DNA of 64,000 nucleotides from JANOBD01 sp031411495 (GCA_031411495.1 JANOBD010000081.1:1-64000); one strand, 5' to 3'. Shown: positions 12,111 to 25,059, counted from the first letter of the stretch. Made by a program: numbers and translations. Notes: generated from the sequence alone by a model not told the origin.

Positions 12111-12935
12111 ATGCGTAAGCAGCTTCTAGCCAGCCTCATGCTTTCATGTGCCCTCGCCATGCCGGCCCTGGCCGATGACACCACAGGCCCGCGCGACGGC
12201 TCGGGACCCCAAAAGGTGAATCCCGACAACAACAACTCCGGCACCATCGTTGATGGGGACCGGATGCTCGGAAACCGCGATGATGCACAGAATCGGCAAC
12301 TCTCCAACAACGGAGATCAGAAGGCGCAGGCGATCTTCGACCAGATCAAGCAGTCGCCCGACAAGGCCGGCGAAATGTTGTTCCTGCTCCAGGCCTCGAT
12401 GGCCAACCAGTGTGAGATCGAGTTCTCGAAAATCGTCGAGAGCAAGTCGAACGATCAGGCCGTGAAAGAACTCGCCAGGATGGTCCGCACCGACCACGAG
12501 CAGGCGCAACAGAAGGTCACGAGCCTGGCGCGCTCGATGAATCTCGATCTTCCGGATTCACTTCCGCCGGGCCAACTCGCGTTTTACCAGGCGGTCGGCT
12601 CACTGCCTCCAGAACAGATCGACCACTGCTATCTGCTCGGGCAGAAGGCAGCGCATGCGATGGCGATCACCGCGTTCGCCGACCAACAGGTCGAACTGAA
12701 GAACCCAGCGGTCAAGGCTTACGTTACCGAAACTCTGCCGAAGCTACGCGAACACGGGCAGGCCGTCGCCAAGCTCGCCAAGTCGAAGAATATCGGCAGC
12801 GCCGAACTGGCACTGGGCGGCGTATCGAACGAAGGCTCGATGGGCAACGTCGACCAGTCGCAGCACCGCGCGATGGATCGCGACGGCACCACCGACACGA
12901 ACCGTAAGCCGACCGACAATCAGGTTCCGCGCTGA
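12111..12935 (+). CDS. Exported DUF4142 (ferritin-like fold) protein
   Basis: 274 residues. A cleavable signal peptide (MRKQLLASLMLSCALAMPALA) is followed by a low-complexity Asn/Asp/Gly linker (23-70). The DUF4142 helical domain covers about 72-230: QAIFDQIKQSPDKAGEMLFL, EIEFSKIVESKSNDQAVKEL, ARMVRTDHEQAQQKVTSLAR and YVTETLPKLREHGQAVAKLA. The D-H pair in VRTDHEQA is typical of the family. The function is unknown; the domain has a ferritin-like four-helix bundle, and such proteins are often stress related. GGAGA lies 8 bases before the ATG. A truncated paralogue sits at 59354-59767. A strong terminator follows. Confidence 0.85.
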   Translation: MRKQLLASLMLSCALAMPALADDTTGPRDGSGPQKVNPDNNNSGTIVDGDRMLGNRDDAQNRQLSNNGDQKAQAIFDQIKQSPDKAGEMLFLLQASMANQCEIEFSKIVESKSNDQAVKELARMVRTDHEQAQQKVTSLARSMNLDLPDSLPPGQLAFYQAVGSLPPEQIDHCYLLGQKAAHAMAITAFADQQVELKNPAVKAYVTETLPKLREHGQAVAKLAKSKNIGSAELALGGVSNEGSMGNVDQSQHRAMDRDGTTDTNRKPTDNQVPR

Positions 12936-12963
12936 TCATCGCTCGCACGACTCTCTCCATATG

Positions 12964-12993
12964 TCGGCGGCCCGCACCTGGGGCCGCCGATTT
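12964..12993 (+). terminator. Rho-independent terminator after the DUF4142 gene
   Basis: Perfect 10-base stem TCGGCGGCCC / GGGCCGCCGA with a 7-base loop, followed by TTTCTC. It sits 29 bases after the DUF4142 stop and directly before the convergent GT2 gene end, so it can serve the plus strand best. Confidence 0.75.
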
Positions 12994-12994
12994 C

Positions 12995-14110
12995 TCATTG
13001 GCGCGTCGGCAGATTCGGCATGAAGCGCAAGCCGCGAACATCCAACAGCAGTTCCTTCCGCAGCACATATCGAACCACAATTGCACCGGCGAACGGGATC
13101 AGGAACAGTTCCCACGCCGTCGGCCCGTTCAGGCGATGATCGAGGAACCACGCGATCGATGCGCACGCGAACACTTCAAACGCCGAGCTGATCATGAAAT
13201 CGCGCCAGGGATGCGGCCGCACCAGCCAATGTTTCTGGGTCCGGACGTAACGCGCATGGAACAGTGCCGTTACCGCGACGGCGGCCAGATAGCTCAGTAC
13301 GCTGCACTGCCACAGGTGAAGGTCGTGCCGACGGGTCAGCAGCTCATAAACTCCCAGCCCGAACAGGCAACTCAGCGACACCACGATCGCGAACTTGATC
13401 AGCGGGATCACGCGTGGGAACGAGAAATCGTACAGCCGGCTCAGGTGCTCGAGGTAGCGGAACTTCTCGCGGGCGTTGAGCTTGCTCTGGCCCTGGGTGC
13501 GGACGCCGAAGTGGATCGGAACTTCCACGAGCTTTTTCACGCGGCATTTGCAGATGAGTTCCAGCCCGATCTTGAAGCCCAGCGGCGCGAGGTGCTCGCC
13601 GCGCTCGAATACCGAGCGCGGCAGGGCGAAGTAGCCGCTCATGACGTCCTGCAGTTCGCCGGCGAAAGGCCGGGCGAGCGTCTTGGCGACCCAGCTTGTG
13701 AATTGCCTCGATACCGGCCAATCGTGCGAGGTCGATCCGCCTTCGACGCAGCGTGAGCCGACCGCGAACTCGGCCGACCCATTTTCGATCGGTGCGATGA
13801 GCGCCGGCAATCGTTCGGGGGGATGCTGCAGGTCGGCATCCATCACGACGAGAATCTCGCCGCGCGCTTTGCGCAGTCCAACCAGCACCGCGCCGCCGAG
13901 TCCGTCGATCGGGTTGGATCGGGTGATGCAGCGGACAGGACTTGCCTTCGCGAGCTCGGCGCAGACCTGTTCCGTCCCGTCGCGCGAGTCGTCATCGACA
14001 ATCAGCACCTCGTAGTCGCGTCCGACCAGCACCTGGCCGATCTGCGCGACCAATGCCGGCAGGTTTGCCGCTTCGCGCAACGTGGGAACGATGATGCTTA
14101 TGAGAGCCAC
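12995..14110 (-). CDS. GT2 polyprenol-phosphate sugar transferase fused to a GtrA-like membrane domain
   Basis: About 371 residues. The N-terminus is a family 2 glycosyltransferase: ISIIVPTLREAANLPALVAQ, VLIVDDDSRDGTEQVC and VVMDADLQHPPERLP with the DxD-like DAD. This is the dolichol/polyprenol-phosphate mannose or glucose synthase type. After about residue 225 a GtrA domain with four hydrophobic helices follows (VIPLIKFAIVVSLSCLFGLG, then CSVLSYLAAVAVTALFHARY and others). It should charge a lipid carrier with a sugar at the inner membrane for later surface modification. I start at GTG 14110, where the GT2 fold begins; an upstream TTG frame (to 14248) adds residues with no homology. Ends 29 bases from the convergent DUF4142 terminator. 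Confidence 0.85.
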   Translation of the reverse strand: MALISIIVPTLREAANLPALVAQIGQVLVGRDYEVLIVDDDSRDGTEQVCAELAKASPVRCITRSNPIDGLGGAVLVGLRKARGEILVVMDADLQHPPERLPALIAPIENGSAEFAVGSRCVEGGSTSHDWPVSRQFTSWVAKTLARPFAGELQDVMSGYFALPRSVFERGEHLAPLGFKIGLELICKCRVKKLVEVPIHFGVRTQGQSKLNAREKFRYLEHLSRLYDFSFPRVIPLIKFAIVVSLSCLFGLGVYELLTRRHDLHLWQCSVLSYLAAVAVTALFHARYVRTQKHWLVRPHPWRDFMISSAFEVFACASIAWFLDHRLNGPTAWELFLIPFAGAIVVRYVLRKELLLDVRGLRFMPNLPTRQ

Positions 14111-14267
14111 GATCTGTTTATCGGCCAAATCGCGATGGTTGTCGCGTCCGGAATCGAGGCGAGCATCCTCAAACCGCGCGCCCCTAATAGTCGCGACGCC
14201 ACACGTCGTCGGTCCGAAAAAGACCGATTCCGCATGGCGTCGCGACAAAACTGGAATTGCACAGACC

Positions 14268-17603
<3,336 letters not shown>

Positions 17604-17925
17604 TTTGAGAACCTCCAGTGGGATTGGCCGAGCGCGATGCGTTCGGCAGCGGCCTGTGGCCGCGTGTGGTTGCGGCCCGAGTTGCCGCGTTCCTCGCGGC
17701 GGCGGTTATACCAGACCGATCCGCCGGCGGGCAGCAGCGAAATCGCGAATCCGCCGTCGTGAAACCGGATTTGCTGATAAATCGATCGGGCGGTTTCGTT
17801 GCTCACTTCTCAGCCGTTGATAGGCGTTTGCAGATCGCTTGGCACAGGTCATGCGCTGCGAGCGGGATGCCGTGGGCTGACGCGGCACGTGGAAGCAAAA
17901 GCGTCGTCCCTCTACACTCGCGGGC
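17604..17925. other. Divergent intergenic region between tricorn protease and rhomboid
   Basis: 322 bases between two divergent genes, so it must hold both promoters. It is GC rich with no recognisable sigma70 boxes, strong palindrome or gene. Short open frames here have no recognisable protein features. Confidence 0.5.
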
Positions 17926-18687
17926 ATGACAGCGTCTGCGCGTCTTGAAACTTCCAGCCCGCGATTGGCGGGGCTGACCATCTGCACCTGGATCGTCATC
18001 GTCAATGTCGCGGTCTTCCTCCTCAGCAGCTACATCTTTCCCGCGACCAAGGTGAAGCTGGCGGTACCCGGCGGCGATTCCACCGGCGTCGAAACAGCGC
18101 TGTACCAGGACGTCCCCTCGCCGATGACGAGCGCGCTCCTCTTTTCATTCGCGACTGCCGTCGAGAGGTTTCAGATCTGGCGGTTCTTCACGTTCCAGTT
18201 TGTCCACGCCAATTTCTGGCACATTGCCGGCAACATGGTGGCGCTCACGTCGCTCGGGCCATTCGTGGAAGAATACCTGGGCCGCCGGCGATTTCTGGCG
18301 TTTTACCTGATGTGCGGCGCGACCGGGCCGATCGGGTTTCTGGTGCTGATCGCGACGGGCGGCGCGTACTCCGCGAGTTCGACGCTTGTTGGCGCGTCCG
18401 CGGGCGTGTTCGGCGTGCTGGTGGCGGCGGCAATCGTGGCGCCGCGGAATTACCTCGACCTCGTATTTCCGCCGACGCCGGTCAAGGTCAGGACCATGGC
18501 GATCATCATGCTCGCGGTGGCGGGGTATACGGTTTTTTTCCACGGCACGACACCCGGCCTGAACGCCGGCGGTGAGGCCGCCCACCTCGGCGGCGCGCTC
18601 ATGGGTTGGTATCTGATCCGTCGCCCGGACCTGCTTGACTGGGCCGAGAACTGGGGCCCCACGCCCCGCGGCCGCCGTCACCCCTGA
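17926..18687 (+). CDS. Rhomboid-family intramembrane serine protease
   Basis: 253 residues with six hydrophobic segments. Rhomboid signatures are complete: the L1 loop region FTFQFVHANFWHIAGNMVAL (the H..W H..NM motif), the nucleophile in GASAGVFGVLVAA (Ser158) and the catalytic His in AAHLGGALMGWYL (His220). It cleaves transmembrane segments of substrate proteins within the inner membrane. It is isolated, divergent from the tricorn protease and convergent with the beta-helix protein, so no substrate is suggested by context. Confidence 0.92.
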   Translation: MTASARLETSSPRLAGLTICTWIVIVNVAVFLLSSYIFPATKVKLAVPGGDSTGVETALYQDVPSPMTSALLFSFATAVERFQIWRFFTFQFVHANFWHIAGNMVALTSLGPFVEEYLGRRRFLAFYLMCGATGPIGFLVLIATGGAYSASSTLVGASAGVFGVLVAAAIVAPRNYLDLVFPPTPVKVRTMAIIMLAVAGYTVFFHGTTPGLNAGGEAAHLGGALMGWYLIRRPDLLDWAENWGPTPRGRRHP

Positions 18688-18719
18688 CGCAAGCGTCTGC
18701 CAACCCTAAAGGGTTGATG

Positions 18720-21700
18720 TCAGGCGGTCACTTCGATGCTGACGAGAATGTCGGTCCCGTCGATGCGGGCGGTGTCGGTTCCGTCGCCGCCGTTGAGGTT
18801 GTCTTTGCCGCGGTTGCCGATGAGCAGGTCGTTGCCCGGGTCGCCTGCGAGGCGGTCGGCGGAGTTGCCGCCGACGAGTGTGTCGTCGCCCGCGCCGCCG
18901 TTGGCACGGTTGCGGTCGCTTCCGGTGTCGATGTAGTCGTCGTCGGCGCCGCCGGAGAGAATATCAGGCCCGCCGCGGCCACTGATGACGTCGTTGCCGT
19001 CGTCGCCGCTGAGGCGGTCTGCCGAGTTCCCGCCAGTGAGCGTGTCATTGCCGCTTCCGCCGTTGACGGTGTTGCGCCCGGCCCCGGCGTCGACGTAGTC
19101 GGACCCGTCGTCGCCGGCGAGTTGGTCGTCGCCGCCGCCGCCGCGGATCGTGTCGTTCCCCGCGCCGCCGAGAATCGTGTCAGGCAGCTTGTTGACCTGC
19201 GCCTTGAGTGAGTCGTTGCCGCCGAACCCGTTCATGACGATCCGCGAGACGACGCTGAGCGCGAATGTCTGGGTAGTCGATCCGCGCGTGACGCGAATGG
19301 TCTGGCTGTCGCTGAGCAGGGCGGTGATGACGTCGTCGCCATCGGTGCCATTGACATACAGCGTGCGCTCGGCCACCGTCGCCAGCGGCGCGACGATCGA
19401 AATGGTCCTGGCAAGCAACACATCGTGGGTCCCGTCACTCACTTTCAACACGATCTCGAAAGTGCCGACGTCGCCCAGCGAAGGCGTTCCCAGCAGGCTC
19501 GCGGTTCCGTTGGCGTTGTCTCTCACCTGCAAAAAGGCCGGGCCAGAGACGAGGGTGAAGCTCAGCGAGTCGCCGACGTCGCCATCGGTTGCGGCGAGGA
19601 GCTGCGAATAGGGCACGGATGCGGTTGCGCCCGGGAGGGTCGCTGTCGTCCAGAGCGGTGCCGCGTCGGCAACCACCGCCAGGCCGAGCGTCACAAAGCT
19701 CTCGTCGATCCCGTCACTTACCCGGATCCGAAATGAGTGCGCGCCGACATCACTGTCGCGCGGCGTCCCGGCGAGCGCGACGTCGCCATTCTCAAGTGCC
19801 ACCAGCGAAAAGGACGTCAGTCCGTCGACCAGCGTATACGTCAGCTCCTGGCCGGCGTCGTCGTCGCTCGCGGCGATCGTCCTGGAGTAGGCGTGCCCGG
19901 CAGTCGCATTGCTCAGCGAGTTCGTCACCCAGACCGGCGCCGAATTGTGCCACTCATATGCACCGATATCGCTCGTGCCGAATCGGCCGATGTCGCGCTG
20001 GTCGGAAGACGTCGCCAGATCATCGTCGCCCGCATCAATCGCTGGCGAACCGTAGAGGATGTTGACGGTGGGCAATCCTCCGCCGTGATCGGCGAGCGTG
20101 CCGAGTTTCGCGTCGAGCGGCTGCGCGACAGTTCCGGCGTAGTTGGCGAGTGCGCCGTCGGCGATGAGCGAGTTGCTCGCCATCCGGCCGACGAGTGTGT
20201 GAGTCACGAGCGAGTCGATGTCATAGTCGTCCCACGCGACGTCGACGCCGCCGGTGTTTCCCGCGATCAGGGTGTTTTGGATTGTCAGTGTCGGCGTGGA
20301 ACCGTCGGCCAGGTCCAGGCCTGCAGCATGATCCGAATCGTCAGTGCTGTTGAGTGCGATCGTCGTCCCGGTCAATTGCAGGGTTGAGTGCTGCGCGTAG
20401 ATGCCTCCGCCGCGGGCGATGCGAAGTGTCGATTCCGTCGTCGTGATCGAATTGCCTGCGATCGTGCAATTGGTCAACGTGTGCGTGCCCTGATCGAGGA
20501 AGAGGCCGGCCCCTTCGCCTTCGGATGAGGTCGACTCGAGCGTGACTTGCTGCGGCGCGTCGATCGTATTCTGTGAGATCGTGCAGCGTAAGAACGTTGC
20601 ATCGCCCACGATCATCGCGCCGCCGCCGGCGCTGCCTGCCGAATTGTGGTCGATCAGACAGTCGACCATGTTGATCGAGTTGTTCGCGTTTCCCGAGGCG
20701 ATCGCGCCGCCGGCGGTTGTCGCGTGCGAATCCGTGATGCGGACGCGGCTCAGGTCGAGTGCCGAGGCGTGATCGACATAGATTGCCCCGCCCGTCCCCG
20801 CTTCACCGCCGCTGAGTGTCAGGTCGGCAATGGTCAGGTTCGCGCCGCTCGATTCATTGCCGAGGGTGAACAGGCGAACCTGGTGGTTGCCGGAGATAGT
20901 CAGCGCGTCGCGGCCGGGGCCGAGGATCGCCAGGTCCTTGGTGATCTCCAGCCCGCTCTCCAGCGTGATCGTTCCGGTGAGCCCGGTCAGATCGACGGCG
21001 TCACCCGCGCCTGCATCGGTGATGGCCTGTCGCAGCGAGCCCGGCCCGGAATCGTTCGTATTCAAGACGCGCAGCGAGTTTTTCACCACCAGCGTGACCG
21101 TGACGTCCGCGCCGGCGATTCCGTCGCTCACGTGGATGGTGAAGGTGTGGCTGCCGATGTCATCGATCGCCGGCGAGCCCGAGAGGGTCGCAGTGCCGTT
21201 TTCGTTACTGCGGACATCGAGAAACGCCGGCGCACCCGCGAGCGAGTAAGCGAGCGGCTGGCCCGCATCGATATCGTCGGCCGACACGGTCATTTCGTAC
21301 ACGCCTTGGTAACGGGCGATGTCGAGCGTCGTCGTCGGCCAGGTCGGCGCGGTGTTGTGCCACTCGTACGCGCCGATGTCGCTCGTGGAGTAGCGCCCGA
21401 TGCCGCGTGCGTCGGTGCTCGGCGCGTAGGCATCGGCGCCGGCGTTGATCGCGGGCGAGCCGTAGCGCAGGTCGACGGTGAGCGTCGCTCCGCCGTGGCC
21501 GTCGAGCGTGCCGAGCATCGCATCCTGTCCGATGATGTTGCCGTTCGTGCCATTGACGAAACCGGGCATGTGCGTGACCGATTCGATCAGGTTGTGGCCA
21601 TGGTCGACGAGATCGATTTCGCTGCCGAGCTGCTCGGTGACGTCCTCCGCGCCACGGTTGTCGGCGAAGAGGTTGTTGGCCAGGGTGATGTCGAACGCGT

Positions 21701-22703
21701 TGGCGGTGATGGCGGTGGTGCAGAAGAAGGCGCCCGCGCCATCGGCGCTTGCGCCGGTCCCCGTGCCGAGAGCCGCGACGTTGTCGGCAATCGTGTTGTT
21801 GGTGAGGGAGAGGGTGAAGTCGCCGTCGTTGTCGGCGTTCGATTCCGCGCCGGCTGATTCAAAGTAAAGCCCGCCGCCGCGGGTGATCGCGCCGCTCCCG
21901 CTGCCGACCGTGAGCCGGTTGTCGGCGATGGTGGAGTTGCGGATGTTCGCGCTGAGAATCCCTCCGCCAAGCCCGTCGAGGCCGCTGCTGGCCCGCGCGT
22001 AGATGCCGCCGCCGATCGAGAGCGACGGGCTCGTCACGGTGTTGGAGGCGATGGTGCTGTCGGTCAGCGAGAACGTGAGGATGCCGGGCGCCGAGGACTC
22101 GGTGCCGTCGCGGGCGTAGAGGCAGATGCCGGCGCCGACGGCGGCGTAGCCGCTGCTGGATGCGGAATTGCCGAGGATGCTCGATTGGTTGATGGTGAGC
22201 GTGAAGTTGTCGTCGTCGTAAGCGATCGCCGCGATCGCGCCGCCCTGTCCGGCATCGTTGGCGGTGAACCTGACGCGGGTGAGCGTGAGCGAGCCGCTGC
22301 CTTCGGCGCGCCAGCCGCCGCCGAAGCCGTTGCCGCCTTCGCCGTCGCGGATGGTGAGGTCGCGCACGACGACGACGCCCGCCGTCTGGCTGAAGACGCG
22401 GGAGGTGTGGTTGCCGCTGATCGAAAGCAGATCCTGTCCCGGGCCGAGCAGGGTGAGGGATTTGTCGATCGTCAATTCGCTCTCGAGCGTAATGGTTCCG
22501 GAGAGTCCGGTGAGGTCGATCGTGTCGCCGGAGGCGGCCTCGTCGATCACCTGCCGGAGCGAACCGTCGACGGCGTCGTCGAGCGTGGTGACGGCAATGG
22601 TGGCGAGGAGCGCGCGGGTCTCGAGCGATTCGATGCGGCACCGGGCCCGGGTGTGTCGCCGGGAAGACTTGCGGACCTTGCGTTCTCGATTCGATCGGCT
22701 CAT
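18720..22703 (-). CDS. Large secreted beta-helix / cadherin-like / RTX-repeat surface protein
   Basis: 1327 residues. The N-terminus has a basic stretch then IESLETRALLA, the LEPR-like motif of planctomycete exported giants. Two long parallel beta-helix modules (about 33-430 and 545-890) start with near-identical blocks (DGSLRQVIDEAASGDTIDLT and PGSLRQAITDAGAGDAVDLT), and each ends in SDIGAYEWHN. Three cadherin/Ig-like domains (SHTFTIHVSDG, AHSFRIRVSDG, TFEIVLKVSDG) follow or separate them. The C-terminus (about 1130-1310) carries Ca2+-binding hemolysin-type nonapeptide repeats (GGAGNDTIRGGGGDDQLAGD). It is probably an adhesin or surface-layer component; no catalytic domain is visible. ATG has AGGAG 10 bases upstream. 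Confidence 0.88.
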   Translation of the reverse strand: MSRSNRERKVRKSSRRHTRARCRIESLETRALLATIAVTTLDDAVDGSLRQVIDEAASGDTIDLTGLSGTITLESELTIDKSLTLLGPGQDLLSISGNHTSRVFSQTAGVVVVRDLTIRDGEGGNGFGGGWRAEGSGSLTLTRVRFTANDAGQGGAIAAIAYDDDNFTLTINQSSILGNSASSSGYAAVGAGICLYARDGTESSAPGILTFSLTDSTIASNTVTSPSLSIGGGIYARASSGLDGLGGGILSANIRNSTIADNRLTVGSGSGAITRGGGLYFESAGAESNADNDGDFTLSLTNNTIADNVAALGTGTGASADGAGAFFCTTAITANAFDITLANNLFADNRGAEDVTEQLGSEIDLVDHGHNLIESVTHMPGFVNGTNGNIIGQDAMLGTLDGHGGATLTVDLRYGSPAINAGADAYAPSTDARGIGRYSTSDIGAYEWHNTAPTWPTTTLDIARYQGVYEMTVSADDIDAGQPLAYSLAGAPAFLDVRSNENGTATLSGSPAIDDIGSHTFTIHVSDGIAGADVTVTLVVKNSLRVLNTNDSGPGSLRQAITDAGAGDAVDLTGLTGTITLESGLEITKDLAILGPGRDALTISGNHQVRLFTLGNESSGANLTIADLTLSGGEAGTGGAIYVDHASALDLSRVRITDSHATTAGGAIASGNANNSINMVDCLIDHNSAGSAGGGAMIVGDATFLRCTISQNTIDAPQQVTLESTSSEGEGAGLFLDQGTHTLTNCTIAGNSITTTESTLRIARGGGIYAQHSTLQLTGTTIALNSTDDSDHAAGLDLADGSTPTLTIQNTLIAGNTGGVDVAWDDYDIDSLVTHTLVGRMASNSLIADGALANYAGTVAQPLDAKLGTLADHGGGLPTVNILYGSPAIDAGDDDLATSSDQRDIGRFGTSDIGAYEWHNSAPVWVTNSLSNATAGHAYSRTIAASDDDAGQELTYTLVDGLTSFSLVALENGDVALAGTPRDSDVGAHSFRIRVSDGIDESFVTLGLAVVADAAPLWTTATLPGATASVPYSQLLAATDGDVGDSLSFTLVSGPAFLQVRDNANGTASLLGTPSLGDVGTFEIVLKVSDGTHDVLLARTISIVAPLATVAERTLYVNGTDGDDVITALLSDSQTIRVTRGSTTQTFALSVVSRIVMNGFGGNDSLKAQVNKLPDTILGGAGNDTIRGGGGDDQLAGDDGSDYVDAGAGRNTVNGGSGNDTLTGGNSADRLSGDDGNDVISGRGGPDILSGGADDDYIDTGSDRNRANGGAGDDTLVGGNSADRLAGDPGNDLLIGNRGKDNLNGGDGTDTARIDGTDILVSIEVTA
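18735..19185 (-). repeat. RTX-type nonapeptide repeat-coding region
   Basis: The 3' part of the surface-protein gene encodes GGxGxDxLx repeats. A higher-order unit of about 50 codons containing DTLxGGNSADRLxGDxGND appears twice, showing recent tandem duplication. Such repeats bind Ca2+ outside the cell and drive folding after secretion through type I systems. No type I ABC exporter is encoded in this window. Confidence 0.75.
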
Positions 22704-23750
22704 CGGAAAAGTCTCCTGGACGCGGCTTTGACGCCGTTGGAACCGCGCCGCGAATTCAACCCGCGCGCTGCGATGAAAATCGGGTGCTACGGACGACGCC
22801 TTGAGGGGATATGACGATCAATAGAAGTGGTCGAAGTGGACTGCGAGAGCGGTATTGGGATGGCAGCTGTTATCAGTCGGAAGAGCGCTCAGATGCCGGT
22901 GTCTGACCAGAACCACCGCCGGGAAGGTCCGCGCGTCCTCCGCACAACACGAGGGAACGGAGGGGATTTCGATGGATCGTGGTCTGACGCGAGGTGTATG
23001 AAGCGCTGTCGTTTCGGCGGGGCGGAAACCCGCGCGCCGGAAGGGAGGGGTTGCATGTTCGTACGACAGAGAGTGGGTCGCGCAATTGGCACTGATCCGG
23101 CACGCCGTGCCGGGGTTCGTCGATCTGCGGAGGGTAAGTCGGCGAAATGCAACGAAATGCAAGAGAATGCAACACTCTGCGGAACTCGCACACGCAGTGG
23201 TGTACATGGAGTTAAGATCCTGTCGGATCGTAATTTATGGTTCAAATCGGGTGTTGCAGGTTGGCGGGGCGACGTGGGCTGGGTGTTGCACCGTCAGGTT
23301 CGGGTCTTTGAAGCCGTCTCGGCAGGGAAAGCCGGCTGGATACAGCCGCCGGGGCTGCTCGGCGACGAATTGCTGGACGGTGCGATGGGCTCGAAGAAGG
23401 TATCCAATGACGAACGTTTTTCGGTCCCGAATCCGGCATCGCTATTCCGGGGTACGCGATCGGTTGTTGCGACGCGGCAGCGGGTCGACGTGCTGTGTCC
23501 CGATCAGGGCGGGTTTGACCTGATTGCCGGAATCCGCGTATCCTCGAAACTCTGTGCACAGTTGCCCGCGATGGGCCTGATGGCACCGAAGGTTATGTCG
23601 GTCCGGGCGTCACGGAGGAAGGCCCTCATCCGCTCGGCTCACCCCGCGGGATTTATGTTTTGGCCCTACGCCCGCGACGATGGACCTGAAGTTTGGGGCT
23701 TTCAGATTGGCACCAGTGACGACCTCCAGACCATTGCCCAGGAGCACACC
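22704..23750. other. Long non-coding region upstream of the BamB-like gene
   Basis: About 1 kb without a convincing gene; open frames on either strand have no domain features. It holds the promoter of the beta-helix gene (left end) and of the lipoprotein gene (right end). Bases 23141-23180 contain four 10-base units ending in TGC, three of them reading close to AACGAAATGC. The remainder shows nothing I can name. Confidence 0.5.
23141..23180 (+). repeat. Four exact 10-base phased units ending in TGC
   Basis: GGCGAAATGC, AACGAAATGC, AAGAGAATGC, AACACTCTGC follow each other without gaps. The spacing of one helical turn puts all units on one face of the DNA, as in direct-repeat operators. It lies about 570 bases before the lipoprotein start. 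Confidence 0.5.
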
Positions 23751-24887
23751 GTGAAACTTCAACTAGCCGGAGCATTGCTGATCGCCCTTGCCGCGGGGTG
23801 CGCACCCACGACCCAGACGGCCCCAACGCAGGCGAAGATCGGCGTCGATGGGAACGTGAAGTACGGGACCTTCGCACGCGAAAATATCGCCAAGCTCGAC
23901 CCGCCGACCCCGATCACCGAGCTCTATGTCGCCGGCGACAGCGTGTTCGGTTACACCAAGGACAACACGGTCTACTCGCTCTCGGGCGCCCTGGAAGTTC
24001 GCTACATCCAGCGTCTGGCCAAGGACGACGTGACGCTCCGTCGCCCGATCGCGTATGGCGAAGACACGATCTTCCCGACGACGCTGGCGATCAAGGTGGT
24101 CGACAAGGGCGGCAATATCCTTCGCACGCTCAGGCTGCCGAATCCGCTCACCAGTGATGTTCGGCTGGATCAGCGCGGGCTCCTGCTCGCCGGAACGGCC
24201 GCGCCAACGGGGGGCCGCGTTTCGGTCATCGATCCGCAGCTGACCGTCCGCCCGGTCGTGGGCGACACGCTCATCGGCTCGGTCTACTCCGCGCCGGTCG
24301 GTTTCCAGGGGATCATCTATGCGGCCGCCGACGACGGGAACGTCTACGCGATCGGACCCGACAACCGAAACGCCTGGCCGCTTAGCGACATGCGGTTTGC
24401 CACCAATCGCGCCGTGAAGGCCGATCTGGTGATCGACGAGTATGGGCTCTTCGTCGCGTCGAGCGATACTAAGCTCTACGCGCTCGACCGTGCGACGGGG
24501 CGCATCAAGTGGCGATTCATGGCCGAAGTGCCGCTCGTCCAGACGCCGATGGTTACCAGCGATCGGGTGTACCAGGTCGTCGACGGGAAAGGGCTCGTGG
24601 CGATCGACAAGATCAACGGCAAGCTCTACCGCGACGCGCTCTGGACCGCCGAGGGAGTCACTCAGGTACTCGCAACCGACGACAACTTCGTCTACGGCGT
24701 CGAAGGCGGGAACAAGCTCGTGGCGCTCGGCAAAGACGACGGCAAGGTGAAGTTCGACCTGACCGGCGACTTCACGATGTTCGCCGCCGACGCCAGCGGC
24801 CGCATCTTCGCCGCCACGCCCTCCGGAACGATCGCCAGCTTCGTGCGCCGGCCGTATACCGGCCAGAACATGGCGGACGCGAAGTGA
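23751..24887 (+). CDS. BamB-like / PQQ-type beta-propeller lipoprotein
   Basis: 378 residues from GTG 23751, chosen because AGGAG lies 6 bases upstream and the product then begins with a perfect lipoprotein signal (VKLQLAGALLIALAAGC, Cys17). The rest is a WD/PQQ-like propeller with repeated strands: SVFGYTKDNTVYSL, IIYAAADDGNVYAIGPDNRN, KLYALDRATGRIKWRF, VYGVEGGNKLVALGKDDGKV. This arrangement fits outer membrane assembly factor BamB or a related scaffold; no quinone-binding dehydrogenase residues are evident. The reading frame is open far upstream, but that extension has no coding character. A hairpin-type terminator follows at 24969. Confidence 0.82.
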   Translation: MKLQLAGALLIALAAGCAPTTQTAPTQAKIGVDGNVKYGTFARENIAKLDPPTPITELYVAGDSVFGYTKDNTVYSLSGALEVRYIQRLAKDDVTLRRPIAYGEDTIFPTTLAIKVVDKGGNILRTLRLPNPLTSDVRLDQRGLLLAGTAAPTGGRVSVIDPQLTVRPVVGDTLIGSVYSAPVGFQGIIYAAADDGNVYAIGPDNRNAWPLSDMRFATNRAVKADLVIDEYGLFVASSDTKLYALDRATGRIKWRFMAEVPLVQTPMVTSDRVYQVVDGKGLVAIDKINGKLYRDALWTAEGVTQVLATDDNFVYGVEGGNKLVALGKDDGKVKFDLTGDFTMFAADASGRIFAATPSGTIASFVRRPYTGQNMADAK

Positions 24888-24967
24888 TGCAGAGCCCGCG
24901 CGAAGCGATTGTTGTCTCGCGAGAAGGGCTTCGCAGTTCCCGCAGTGGATTCGCCGATCGAACAGTG

Positions 24968-25015
24968 GATTGCAGAATGGGCCGTCGGTTCATTCTGCAA
25001 TTCGCTTTTCTTCGG
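24968..25015 (+). terminator. Hairpin with T-rich tail between the lipoprotein gene and trpE
   Basis: ATTGCAGAATG (24969-24979) pairs perfectly with CATTCTGCAAT (24991-25001), with an 11-base loop, followed by CGCTTTTCTTC. It is best read as the terminator of the lipoprotein gene. Because it lies 59 bases before trpE, it could alternatively act as an attenuator. Confidence 0.6.
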
Positions 25016-25059
25016 AGAGTGTTTTTTGACTTGTAGGGGTTGATCCCCAGGTTGCAGAG

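Noticed and set aside
23235..23256. GGTTCAAATC resembling a tRNA T-loop
   Set aside because: No flanking T-stem, anticodon arm or acceptor stem can be paired around it.
22827..23750. 308-codon extension of the BamB-like lipoprotein frame
   Set aside because: A perfect lipoprotein signal and AGGAG ribosome site mark GTG 23751 as the start; the extension has no protein character.
24945..25040. Leader peptide for trp attenuation
   Set aside because: Only two separated Trp codons and no ribosome site before the GTG; kept only as a low-interest note.
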